The notes under the pieces: generated by a model
The model's database searches: none
What the model saw: only the letters and a program-made list of their open reading frames with translations
What the model was told of the DNA's origin: nothing
Made by a program: the position numbers and the translations under genes
Shown: piece after piece, positions 6,427 through 14,626 of the stretch
Position numbering within the stretch: position 1 is the stretch's first letter
Layout: each line of letters starts with the position of its first letter
IMG/VR virus record: IMGVR_UViG_3300037119_001860
Coordinates: 1 to 36,031 of that record
Direction: 5' to 3' (one strand)
Source: a virus
Length of the DNA: 36,031 bases

Positions 6427-7313
6427 TGGCATTCACTGTTACTAGTGGTTCTGTTGTCAACCACCAGACGTCCCCGGGCGTTCCAGGCCTGTTTGACGTA
6501 GCCATGTTCGTGGCTGACAAGAACAACTTTACGCATGAGTGTTTCATCCTGGACGGGTCTGGTGTCTCTCCCAACCCGAACCAGGTGGAGTGGAAGTGTA
6601 CCGGCAACACCAACTTCGTTTGGCGTAACTTCGAGTGCCGGCGCGTGTCGGAGGGACCGGGTGATGGCGGCGGCGACCCCCACGAGCACATCGAGGGCGT
6701 GTACTGCGGCGCCAATAGACAAGGACTCTGGGAGTACGGATACTGGCACCATATCGACTCGTCCACCGTCATCGGTGCGTTCATTACGTACTGGAACTTT
6801 ACAGCGGGGGCGCCCGGCAGTATCGGGCATCGTACTTGCCAGGATATCACGTTCCGGAAGTGCCGCTTTGGAGTAAGCGGCTACAACGGTAATGGCCAGA
6901 ACTATGATGGCTCTGGTCTGAATAACATCGTAACTAGTCAGCACCTTGGTCTGGGCGCGCATACCAATATTCGCTTTGAGGATTGCCAGCTACGGCAGGG
7001 TGTCTCCAAGGGCGACGGCGGAATCTGGACGTACAATGGCTCTACCTCTGGCGGCAGTGGAGCGGGCTTTCTCTCCGTCCCTACTGCCCAGGCCGATGCC
7101 GGTAACTGGCCTGCATTCCCAGATGGCACACAGGGGCCGCCCGTTTCGTTCAACCAGGGCGTAGTCATTGACCCTGCCGATATCGCTGCTCGGGCAGTTC
7201 GCACGCCGAAGACCTTGGCCGCAATGGCATCGATTGCGACGATCATCGATCCGGGCGAGAGCGGCCCGTACGCCAGTAGCCTGGTCATAACCGGCAATAG
7301 GGCTTCGCGCTAG
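6426..7313 (+). CDS. Probable beta-helix virion protein (295 aa)
   Basis: The GTG at 6426 overlaps the previous TAG. The sequence alternates short strands, turns and aromatic residues in steps of roughly 20-25 residues (FVWRNFECRRV, IEGVYCGANRQ, STVIGAFITYWNF, QDITFRKCRFGV, NIRFEDCQLR), as in right-handed beta-helices of tailspikes and pectate-lyase-like proteins. Repeated N/D-I-x-F-x-x-C segments suggest a ladder. A short helical or linker end follows (RTPKTLAAMASIATIIDPGE). It could bind or cut a surface polysaccharide, but no catalytic residues can be assigned. It belongs to the surface block and overlaps the next gene by one base. Confidence 0.5.
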   Translation: MAFTVTSGSVVNHQTSPGVPGLFDVAMFVADKNNFTHECFILDGSGVSPNPNQVEWKCTGNTNFVWRNFECRRVSEGPGDGGGDPHEHIEGVYCGANRQGLWEYGYWHHIDSSTVIGAFITYWNFTAGAPGSIGHRTCQDITFRKCRFGVSGYNGNGQNYDGSGLNNIVTSQHLGLGAHTNIRFEDCQLRQGVSKGDGGIWTYNGSTSGGSGAGFLSVPTAQADAGNWPAFPDGTQGPPVSFNQGVVIDPADIAARAVRTPKTLAAMASIATIIDPGESGPYASSLVITGNRASR

Positions 7314-8284
7314 TGCCATTCCCGTTGCTCACTCCGAACGCGCCGCCAAGGCGGTCGTTCCTGCTGTTGCAGCGACGCCCTGCCACACTCCAGGCAGGTG
7401 TTGTCAAGACGATCGCTGCGCAGCCGGTCAGCTTCGGGTTCAATGGCGCCACCGGTGATGCAGAGGTACTGATCTCCCATCAGGTGCCACTCCCTCGCCA
7501 GGGGATGCGATGGAAGGCGGCGCCGGCACGACTGCTGCGCGAGATCACTGTCACCGAGGAGACCAGCACTACATTCCCGGTCACGTCTGTACGCTCTAAG
7601 GACATCCCGGTCGTCGTTGGCACTGAAGTACCGCTCGCGCCGAGCAAGGCCAAGGAGAAGGCCGTCGGGTCGCTTCTCCAGAGCACGGAAGTTGTATTCC
7701 CTGTAACGGTAGTCAAGACTTACACGGTCGGTCTGACTCAGGAAGCGGACAGCACCGCTGCACTCTCCTCGACCAAGAGCAAGGGCATCGGGATCGCAGC
7801 CGAGTCCAGCTTTGAATTGCCGATCGAGATTCCGGACATCACGGTCATCGAAGTCGGGATCACTGCTGAGTCTAGCCAGGCACTGTCACTCCAGCAGTCG
7901 ATCAAGACCAAGGCGGTCGCGCTCGCTACAGAGACCGATGCGTCTCTTACGCCGACGCCAACAAAGACTTCGGTCATCGGCTTGGCGACAGAGATCCAGA
8001 CCCCGATCGCGCTCGGGATCACGCAGAAGCTGTTCCCGCCACTTGGTATCCTCTCGGAGTCTGATCAGGCACTCCAGTCGATCGTGGCCAAGCTGACTCA
8101 GGTTGGCATCGCCCAGCATGGTTCCGAGGCGCTTCCGTTGGACTTTGGCTTCAAGGAGAAGTTTGTTGGTCTCATCACCGAGGTTGACGAGGCGCTTGGG
8201 TTTGATCCTGCGCTGCCGGCATCTGGTCGGCGTGCGCGCATCTTGAATGTCCCTGCCAAGGCTGGGAGGGTCATCGATGCCTAG
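7313..8284 (+). CDS. Repeat protein, about eleven 20-22-residue units (323 aa)
   Basis: After an N-terminal region of about 80 residues, the protein consists of roughly eleven short repeats. A typical unit reads like VGITAESSQALSLQQSIKTK: a small hydrophobic start (VG/IG), acidic and polar residues (xEx), a short hydrophobic strand (aLxl), then a Lys-rich step. Examples begin near VGLTQEAD, IGIAAESS, VGITAESS, VALATETD, IGLATEIQ, VGIAQHGS and VGLITEVD. The regular period suggests a beta-solenoid or an elongated fibre-like domain. Similar ETD-type repeats occur in actinobacterial phage proteins as far as I recall, but the role is unknown. The gene overlaps the large terminase start by 8 bases. 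Confidence 0.65.
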   Translation: MPFPLLTPNAPPRRSFLLLQRRPATLQAGVVKTIAAQPVSFGFNGATGDAEVLISHQVPLPRQGMRWKAAPARLLREITVTEETSTTFPVTSVRSKDIPVVVGTEVPLAPSKAKEKAVGSLLQSTEVVFPVTVVKTYTVGLTQEADSTAALSSTKSKGIGIAAESSFELPIEIPDITVIEVGITAESSQALSLQQSIKTKAVALATETDASLTPTPTKTSVIGLATEIQTPIALGITQKLFPPLGILSESDQALQSIVAKLTQVGIAQHGSEALPLDFGFKEKFVGLITEVDEALGFDPALPASGRRARILNVPAKAGRVIDA

Positions 8285-9836
8285 AAGGATCGCCCGACGC
8301 AACTTCATCGACCGAGCCAAGGCCGATGCCTTCATGCTGGCTGCTGATCGCCTCGATCCTCAGCCGAGTCCGTACCAGAACGATCCCGCCGGCTGGGTTA
8401 CCGCCAAGACTCACGAGTACCTGTGGTCGAAGCAGAAGGAGATTCTCCAGAGTCTGCGCGACAACCGTTACACCGCGGTGATGTCGTGCCACGACTCGGG
8501 CAAGTCTTTCATCGCTTCTCGCGCCATGGCTTGGTGGGGTGACGTCCACCCGCCGATGGAAGCGTTCGTTGTCAGCACCGCGCCAACGTGGCCGCAGGTG
8601 AAGACGATCCTCTGGCGCGAGCTTATGCGCGCGCACACCAAGGGACGGCTCGACGGACGCATTACTCTCGACTGCCACTGGCGTCTCGGCAAGCGGTATG
8701 ACTCGGAGATCATCGGGTACGGTCGTAAGCCAGCTGACTACGATGCGTCCGGCTTCCAGGGCATCCACCAGAAGTACGTGCTGGCCGTGATCGATGAGGC
8801 CGGCGGCGTCCCCAAGGTGCTGTTCGATGCGGTTGACACGATCGTCACCAACAAGCATTGCCGCGTGCTGGCGATCGGCAACCCGGATGACCCGTCCAGC
8901 TACTTCCGTGAAATCTGCATGAATGAGAAGCTGGGCTGGAACGTCATCCAGATCGACGGCCTTCAGACCCCCAACTTTACCGAGGAGTACGTACCCGCCC
9001 ACCTGCGCGACCTGCTGCTCTCGCCCGAGTGGGTTGAGGAGCGCCGCGTGCGCTGGGGCGAGGCGTCGCCGCTCTTTACCTCCAAGGTGCGCGGCCGGTT
9101 CCCTGACACGTCCGATGATGCGCTGATCCCGCCTGCGTGGCTATATCCTGCGATCAATAGGAAGCTGAGCGGCACGGGTCGCGAGCCGGGCGTGTACGGA
9201 TTGGACATCGCGCGATCTGGCACCGATCGCTCCGTCTGCTATCGTAACCGCGGAGGGTACGTCAACGAGGTCTTCAAGACCGGACACCCGGACACGATGC
9301 ACGTGGCCCGTCTCATGCAGGCGGACATGGCGGGGAAGCGAGGAGTACGTGCCGTTGCGGATGAGGTTGGCGTTGGCGCTGGGGCTGTTGACAAACTCCG
9401 TGAGGACGGGGTTGACGTCTACGGGTACAACGGCGGTCGTATGGCTGTTGATACCGAGCACTTCGTCAATGCTCGCTCCGAAGACTTCTGGTATCTCCGG
9501 ACTCGATTCCAGGACGGCACTATCTCCATCCCGGATGACGATGACCTCAAGAATCAGCTGCTTCAGCTCAAGTGGTCGATTCTACCGCGCACTGAGAAGA
9601 TTGTCGTAGAGTCCAAGGAAGACTACAAGAAGCGCACCAATTCTACGAGCCCCGATGAAGCTGACGCGTTGATGATGTGCTTCGTAGGGGACGGGGCGAA
9701 CGCTGCCGAGCCACTGGAGAACCTCGTGTCCGAACTTGATGATCATGGCCGGAGTGACGAGGAAGTGGCGAACGCATTTGGCCATTCGTTCTCGGAGCCA
9801 GGTACTATTGCTGACGTCCTGGAGGTGGTCTGGTAA
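8277..9836 (+). CDS. terL: Terminase large subunit (519 aa)
   Basis: The motor ATPase and nuclease that packages DNA into the head. Residues 71-77 are the Walker A motif CHDSGKS and residues 168-175 give the Walker B VLAVIDEA (Asp173, Glu174). The nuclease half has LDIARSGTDRS (Asp310), VADEVG (Asp362) and SPDEADALMM (Asp460, Asp463), the usual metal-binding acidic set of the RNase H-like nuclease. I chose the ATG at 8277 over 8247 because GGGAGGG lies at ideal spacing; it overlaps the previous gene by 8 bases. It is followed by the portal gene, overlapping at TAATG. Confidence 0.96.
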   Translation: MPRRIARRNFIDRAKADAFMLAADRLDPQPSPYQNDPAGWVTAKTHEYLWSKQKEILQSLRDNRYTAVMSCHDSGKSFIASRAMAWWGDVHPPMEAFVVSTAPTWPQVKTILWRELMRAHTKGRLDGRITLDCHWRLGKRYDSEIIGYGRKPADYDASGFQGIHQKYVLAVIDEAGGVPKVLFDAVDTIVTNKHCRVLAIGNPDDPSSYFREICMNEKLGWNVIQIDGLQTPNFTEEYVPAHLRDLLLSPEWVEERRVRWGEASPLFTSKVRGRFPDTSDDALIPPAWLYPAINRKLSGTGREPGVYGLDIARSGTDRSVCYRNRGGYVNEVFKTGHPDTMHVARLMQADMAGKRGVRAVADEVGVGAGAVDKLREDGVDVYGYNGGRMAVDTEHFVNARSEDFWYLRTRFQDGTISIPDDDDLKNQLLQLKWSILPRTEKIVVESKEDYKKRTNSTSPDEADALMMCFVGDGANAAEPLENLVSELDDHGRSDEEVANAFGHSFSEPGTIADVLEVVW

Positions 9837-11974
9837 TGGCGCTGCCCGATGCACCGAAGGGCCAGCGCTCCGAAGCGTTCCTGGATGTCTCCTTCCCGGG
9901 ACTGCCCGAGTGGATGGGCGGGAACTGGGAGTTCTGGGCCAACGATATGGAGCGCGTACCGGAGCTCAAGTGGCCCCGGTCGGCGCAGACCTACGAGACC
10001 ATGCGCACGGACTCGCAGGTGGACTCGCTCTGGCAGGGCACCACACTCGGCATCCAGCGCTATCGGTGGTTCATCAATCCGAATGGCGCTTCCGAGGCGA
10101 TGGTACAGGCATGCCATGAGGACTTTGGCTTGCCCGTGCTCGATCAGGAGCAGCTGGACATCCCGCGCTCGCGCGATCGGTTCAGCTGGAATGATCACCT
10201 GCGCCTCGCGCTGCTGAGCAAGGTCTTCGGCCATTCGTTCTTCGAGCAGGTTGGCGAGATCAGGGATAATCTCTGGCGGCTCCAGAAGCTCGCATATATC
10301 CCGCCACGAACGATCAAGGACATCAAGGCTGCCGACTCGGGCGGCCTGATCTGGATCGCTCAGCAGGCGCGCACGTTCGACCAGAGCGTGCCAAACGGAC
10401 TGCGCAAGCTGCCGGTCAGCCGGCTCGTCGCGTACGTCAATCAGCGCGAGGGCGCGAACTGGGTCGGTCGGTCGATGTTCCGGTCGATCTACAAGAACTG
10501 GCTGTCTAAGGATCGCCTGCTGCGACTTGACCTGATCAAGCACGAGCGCAATAGCCTTGGCATCCCGGGCATCAAGCTGCCCGATCGCGCCTCGACCCAG
10601 CAGATTGCTGCTGCCCAGCAGATCGCGTCGGCGCTCAAGTCGGGTGAATACAGCGGGCTCACGCTCCCGGGCGGGATGGAGCTAGACCTACATGGCGTCA
10701 AGGGCTCGACGTCGAACCCGCTCGATTCGATCCGATACCATGACGAGCAGATGGCCCGCAAGTTCCTCCAGATGTTCGCGCAGCTGGGGACGACGAGTTA
10801 TGGATCCCGCGCGCTGTCGGAGTCGTTCATTGACTACTTCAGCCTGTCGCAGATGGCGCTCGCCGAGGATATCCGCGATACCTTCAACCAGCACGTCATC
10901 GAAGACTACGTTGACTGGAACGAGGGTCCGGACGCGAAGTGTCCGATCATCCAGTTCGACAGGAACGAAGACCCTGACCTCGCAACTGCTGACTTGGTGG
11001 CTGCGGTTGACAAGGGCATCCTCACCGTCGATCTAGAGACTGAGAATTGGCTTCGCCGGCGCTGGAACCTCCCCAAGATCGATGAGGCGGAGCGCGAGGA
11101 GATCAAGGAAGCCGAGAAGCCACCTGCGCCTGTTGCTCCGTCAACGGACACCCCTCCCACTCCGAACAAGGCGCAGAGGGACGCCCGTCAGGCCCACCGG
11201 GAACCTGTGCATGGATCTTTCCGTGCCCCCGCTGGTGCCTGGCGGGTGGCTAAGCCTCACGAGGTTACTGCTGCCGCCGACTTTGATGGCATGCAGACCG
11301 AGTGGAAGACCTTCCAGACAAGTCTGTTGCAGGACTGGGCCGGCATACGTGCTGAGCAGGTGGAGTCGCTGGCGGACCAGATCAAGTCCGGGGCCGATGC
11401 GGCTTCGCTGTACGCTCCTCGCATCGGCGCTGATGAACTGATCGACGCAGGAATGGGGATGGCCAATGCGGGGATTCAGGCGGCGACTGCGGAGTTGGTG
11501 GCGCAGGGCCGGGAACTCACAGCGGTCACCGATACCGAGGCCAGTCTGATCGTCTCGCGTCAGGCCACTCTCGTGCAGGAGATGATGGCAACCGGGCTGG
11601 AGCAGGCTGCGATGACCAGGATGTCTCGCGCCGCCACCGGAGACCTAGCTGCTGACGCGCTCGATGTGGTGAAGTATCTCGATGACCTTAGCCCCGCCTG
11701 GCTAGAGGATCAGCTTGGTGGATATCTCACCGCAGCACAGAATACCGGCAGGGCCTTGGTGTTCGAGCGGGCTGAGGCAGAGAGCGGTGCCGGCCTGGTC
11801 TACTACGCCAGCGAGATCATGGATACCAACACCTGCAAGAACTGTCGCCAGATCGACGGATCGCAGTATGCTACCATAGGTGATGCACGCCAGGCCTACC
11901 CACTGGGTGGGTACAAGAACTGCAAGGGCGGCGCTCGCTGCCGGGGGACGCTTGTAGCGGTGGTACAGCAATGA
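9836..11974 (+). CDS. Portal protein fused to a MuF-like head protein (712 aa)
   Basis: About the first 430 residues resemble Mu gp29/DUF935-type portal proteins: an early WPRSAQTYETMRTDSQV segment, VFGHSFFEQV and the SRLVAYVNQREGANWVGRSM stretch. The portal ring is the DNA channel at the head vertex. After a proline-rich linker (about 430-460) comes a helical region and then, in the last 60 residues, a MuF-like domain: DTNTCKNCRQIDGSQY, YPLGGYKNCKGGARCRGT. The Cys pairs and the spacing to RCRG match Mu gpF-type minor head proteins. In many phages these are two adjacent genes; here they are one frame with no internal stop. The next gene overlaps by 4 bases. Confidence 0.88.
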   Translation: MALPDAPKGQRSEAFLDVSFPGLPEWMGGNWEFWANDMERVPELKWPRSAQTYETMRTDSQVDSLWQGTTLGIQRYRWFINPNGASEAMVQACHEDFGLPVLDQEQLDIPRSRDRFSWNDHLRLALLSKVFGHSFFEQVGEIRDNLWRLQKLAYIPPRTIKDIKAADSGGLIWIAQQARTFDQSVPNGLRKLPVSRLVAYVNQREGANWVGRSMFRSIYKNWLSKDRLLRLDLIKHERNSLGIPGIKLPDRASTQQIAAAQQIASALKSGEYSGLTLPGGMELDLHGVKGSTSNPLDSIRYHDEQMARKFLQMFAQLGTTSYGSRALSESFIDYFSLSQMALAEDIRDTFNQHVIEDYVDWNEGPDAKCPIIQFDRNEDPDLATADLVAAVDKGILTVDLETENWLRRRWNLPKIDEAEREEIKEAEKPPAPVAPSTDTPPTPNKAQRDARQAHREPVHGSFRAPAGAWRVAKPHEVTAAADFDGMQTEWKTFQTSLLQDWAGIRAEQVESLADQIKSGADAASLYAPRIGADELIDAGMGMANAGIQAATAELVAQGRELTAVTDTEASLIVSRQATLVQEMMATGLEQAAMTRMSRAATGDLAADALDVVKYLDDLSPAWLEDQLGGYLTAAQNTGRALVFERAEAESGAGLVYYASEIMDTNTCKNCRQIDGSQYATIGDARQAYPLGGYKNCKGGARCRGTLVAVVQQ

Positions 11975-13326
11975 CAACTTTTGTCACCATGCATCGCGTC
12001 CCCATCATGGATGTGGGCGAATGGGATGCCCTCTCGGGCGATGGCGTATTTACGCTGGATCACCTCCAGTCGATCGTCTCTGCCCAGAGCGATTCCCATG
12101 TCCCGAGCGCACGGCTCAAGATCGGGCACTGGATCGATCCCGATGGCCAGGAAGTCACGTTCGCAAGCGAGCCCGTGTTTGGCACGCTTGCGAACTACGA
12201 GATCGATGGACTAACGCTCTACTGCGACATCATCGGCGTGCCGTCGTGGTTCGCAGAGATTTGGCCAACTGCATTCCCGAGCCGGTCGATCGAAGGATGG
12301 AAGAACTTCAACGCATCGAGTGGCAAGAACTACCCGATGATCCTGACGGCGCTCAGCCTACTGGGCGTCCACATGCCCGCTGTCAGCACTCTGCCGGATT
12401 TGGCAGAACTGTACTCCTCCGAAGATGTCCCGGAGGGTGTCGTACTGGCTAGCTACAAAGGAGGGAAGCCAGTGCCGCCGGAACAGGCGGCCGTCAGCGT
12501 AGACAACCTGAGGCGATCGTTCTATGATGACTTCGCCCAGGGCGACTACTACTGGTGGTGGATCCGTGAGGTCCAGCTCGATCCCCAGCAGGTCATCGCG
12601 GACGATGACGATGGCAACCTGCTGCGGGTCACGTACACCTTGTCCGGAGATGAGGTTACGTGGGGAGAGCCGGTGCCCGTGGAGATCATCTACCAGGACA
12701 AGGTCGCAGCAGCCGCCGCTGGCGGCACAACCATGACGGTGTTCGCATCCGCCGCGGACAGCCGCCCCGAGGGACGAAACAAGGAGAAGGATATGGCGGG
12801 CAATACCAAGGTCAAGGCCAACGCCGAGACCGATCCCAAGCCGGACGAGCCGGAAACCAAGCCGGACGAGCCCGGAACCACCGACGATCCCAAGCCCGAC
12901 GAGCCCGAGATCAAGTCCGAGGTGGCTACGGTCACGGTGCCTGAGGGCATGGTGCTCGTGGATGCGGAGACGCTGGAGCTTCTGAAGGCAGGTGCCAAGG
13001 CCGGAGCCGACGCACGCGCCGAGCAGCTGTCTGCCAAGAACAGCCGCATCCTCGATGACGCCGTCAAGGCGGGCAAGTTCGCCCCGTCCCAGAGGGAGCG
13101 GTTCAGCAAGCTGCTGGAAGCCGACCCCGAGGGCACCGAGGCGCTGATCGGCCAGCTGGCCGATGGCCTCGTGCCGGTCGAGCAGCGTTCGTCTGCCAAG
13201 GAGGGCGGCACCGGAAGCGATCGCGCCGCCTCCAACGGCGACGCCAGCGACTACCCGGGCGAGTGGCTCGGCACCAAGGAGCGCGCGAAGGTCGCCGCTC
13301 ACTACCGCGATGGAGGGGACGAGTAG
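11971..13326 (+). CDS. Capsid maturation protease with C-terminal scaffold
   Basis: The first ~140 residues look like the Mu gpI-type prohead protease: RLKIGHW, ASEPVFGTLANYEIDG, FPSRSIEGW and LTALSLLGVHMPAV, the last being a typical Ser-containing region of the family. Residues 275-451 are an acidic, repetitive scaffold: several PKPDEPE units, then long helices (GAKAGADARAEQLSAKNSRILDDAVKAG), ending before the capsid genes. An internal in-frame ATG at 12793 with AAGGAGAAGG in front would make the scaffold alone. Scaffolds organise capsid protein during head assembly and are cut and expelled by the protease. It overlaps the portal by 4 bases. Confidence 0.85.
   Translation: MTTFVTMHRVPIMDVGEWDALSGDGVFTLDHLQSIVSAQSDSHVPSARLKIGHWIDPDGQEVTFASEPVFGTLANYEIDGLTLYCDIIGVPSWFAEIWPTAFPSRSIEGWKNFNASSGKNYPMILTALSLLGVHMPAVSTLPDLAELYSSEDVPEGVVLASYKGGKPVPPEQAAVSVDNLRRSFYDDFAQGDYYWWWIREVQLDPQQVIADDDDGNLLRVTYTLSGDEVTWGEPVPVEIIYQDKVAAAAAGGTTMTVFASAADSRPEGRNKEKDMAGNTKVKANAETDPKPDEPETKPDEPGTTDDPKPDEPEIKSEVATVTVPEGMVLVDAETLELLKAGAKAGADARAEQLSAKNSRILDDAVKAGKFAPSQRERFSKLLEADPEGTEALIGQLADGLVPVEQRSSAKEGGTGSDRAASNGDASDYPGEWLGTKERAKVAAHYRDGGDE
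12793..13326 (+). CDS. Possible separate scaffold product from internal start
   Basis: Within the protease gene, and in the same frame, AAGGAGAAGG at 12781-12790 precedes ATG at 12793, giving a 177-residue product starting MAGNTKVKAN. It covers the acidic, repeat-containing and helical scaffold half. Lambda and other phages make their scaffold this way from an internal start nested in the protease gene. Codon 275 of the full protein would be this Met. Not proven; the site and its position at a domain boundary are the evidence. Confidence 0.6.
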   Translation: MAGNTKVKANAETDPKPDEPETKPDEPGTTDDPKPDEPEIKSEVATVTVPEGMVLVDAETLELLKAGAKAGADARAEQLSAKNSRILDDAVKAGKFAPSQRERFSKLLEADPEGTEALIGQLADGLVPVEQRSSAKEGGTGSDRAASNGDASDYPGEWLGTKERAKVAAHYRDGGDE

Positions 13327-13719
13327 ATGGCTCTCGCCAACCCCTGCATCCCGCTGTTCGAGCCCAGCGACGAGATCACCATGATCGCGGACGCGACGCT
13401 GGCGGGCTGCACGTTCGTGTCGGTCAAGGCCAACACTGCTCTGGATGCCACTTCGGGTCTCCAGCGGTGCGTCCAGACCGCTGCTGACGCCAAGCCGTTC
13501 GGCGTGATCCATGGCGATCACATCCAGCACCAGACGTGCAAGGTGATCATGGGGAACAAGATCGTCCCCGTGCGCACCGTCGCGGCCATCCAGTCCGGAC
13601 AGGGCCTGGAGGTCGGCACGGCCGGCAAGGTGGTGCCGTTCAACGATGGCATCCGCGTCGGCACCGCTCTGACCAACGCGGCGGACGGCGAACTCTGCTT
13701 CGTCCGCCTGGAACTCTAG
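13327..13719 (+). CDS. Putative capsid decoration protein (130 aa)
   Basis: The ATG immediately follows the stop of the scaffold gene (GAGGGGACGAG in front). The sequence (MALANPCIPLFEPSDEITMIADATLAGCTFVSVKAN..., FGVIHGDH, VPVRTVAAIQSGQGLEVGTAGKVVPF, GELCFVRLEL) is a compact beta-rich protein like DUF2190-type or lambda-D-like head decoration proteins, which stabilise expanded capsids. Its place between the scaffold and the major capsid protein is where such genes normally lie. The exact family is not certain. Confidence 0.65.
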   Translation: MALANPCIPLFEPSDEITMIADATLAGCTFVSVKANTALDATSGLQRCVQTAADAKPFGVIHGDHIQHQTCKVIMGNKIVPVRTVAAIQSGQGLEVGTAGKVVPFNDGIRVGTALTNAADGELCFVRLEL

Positions 13720-13731
13720 GAAGGAGGGACA

Positions 13732-14622
13732 ATGCCAGTCGCACAGCATCCGCTCGGGCCGCCTACGGTCTCGGGCAATGACATCACCGTGGACGTCATG
13801 ATGGAGGAGCCGACGCGCGTCACGCGCTTCCTCTCCGACATCACCCTCCAGGACTTCATCCTGGAGGACCTGTTCGTGTCCGCGGGCGGCGTCAGCGGTG
13901 GAGCGGTCATCTATGACCAGCCCACCGTGAACGAGTTGTACCCGGAGCGCGACGTCCAGCAGGTCGAGGTTGGGGCCGAGTTCCCCGTCCTGACCAGCGA
14001 TCGCCGCGCACCGCTCGTCGCCCTGGTCGAGAAGTGGGGCGGCAAGGTCTGGATCCCCGACGAGGCCGTCCGGCGCAACCAGAGCATGGTCTACCAGCGC
14101 GAACTGCGCAAGATGGCCAATGCGATGGTGCGCAAGCTCAACACGCGTGCGATCCAGATCATCGAGGCGGCAATCACCGCTGGCTCGGGCCTGCACGACA
14201 TGACGGGCCACGACTGGGACGCCATCATCCTCGATGGCAACTCGCCGACGGTGCCGACGTCCCGTGCCTCTGCTGACTTCATCACCGCACAGATGGAGCG
14301 CAATCAGCAGGAGCTGGGGATCGTCTTCGACCGTCTCATCATGAACCCGGCCCAGGAGGCCGCGCTCATGATCGCGTACGGCGAGAAGTACCCCACGCTG
14401 CTCCAGGCACATGGCCTGACGCCCCGCGTCTCCAACCGTGTGGCTGCCGGCACGGCCTACCTGGTCGCCTCCGGGCAGCTGGGAGAGATGCGCGTCGAGA
14501 AGCCGCTGTCCACGGAGACGTGGCGCGAGCGGAAGACGCAGCGCAACTGGACGCAGACGGACTGGGTTGGCGTGTTCTACGTCGCCAATCCGTACGCTGT
14601 CATGAAGCTGACGGGTCTCTAG
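13732..14622 (+). CDS. Major capsid protein (296 aa)
   Basis: GGAAGGAGGG precedes the ATG at good spacing, the strongest site in the region, which suits the most abundant virion protein. The sequence has features of HK97-fold major capsid proteins: an N-terminal arm, a long basic helix (QRELRKMANAMVRKLNTRAIQIIEAAIT), a peripheral segment with FDRLIMNPAQEAALM, and a C-terminal strand-rich stretch ending YVANPYAVMKLTGL. It follows decoration and protease-scaffold genes and precedes connector genes, the standard head order. Confidence 0.88.
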   Translation: MPVAQHPLGPPTVSGNDITVDVMMEEPTRVTRFLSDITLQDFILEDLFVSAGGVSGGAVIYDQPTVNELYPERDVQQVEVGAEFPVLTSDRRAPLVALVEKWGGKVWIPDEAVRRNQSMVYQRELRKMANAMVRKLNTRAIQIIEAAITAGSGLHDMTGHDWDAIILDGNSPTVPTSRASADFITAQMERNQQELGIVFDRLIMNPAQEAALMIAYGEKYPTLLQAHGLTPRVSNRVAAGTAYLVASGQLGEMRVEKPLSTETWRERKTQRNWTQTDWVGVFYVANPYAVMKLTGL

Positions 14623-14626
14623 GCCG

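Noticed and set aside
8247-8276. Earlier ATG for the large terminase
   Set aside because: No ribosome binding site at 8247, whereas GGGAGGG is ideally placed for 8277.
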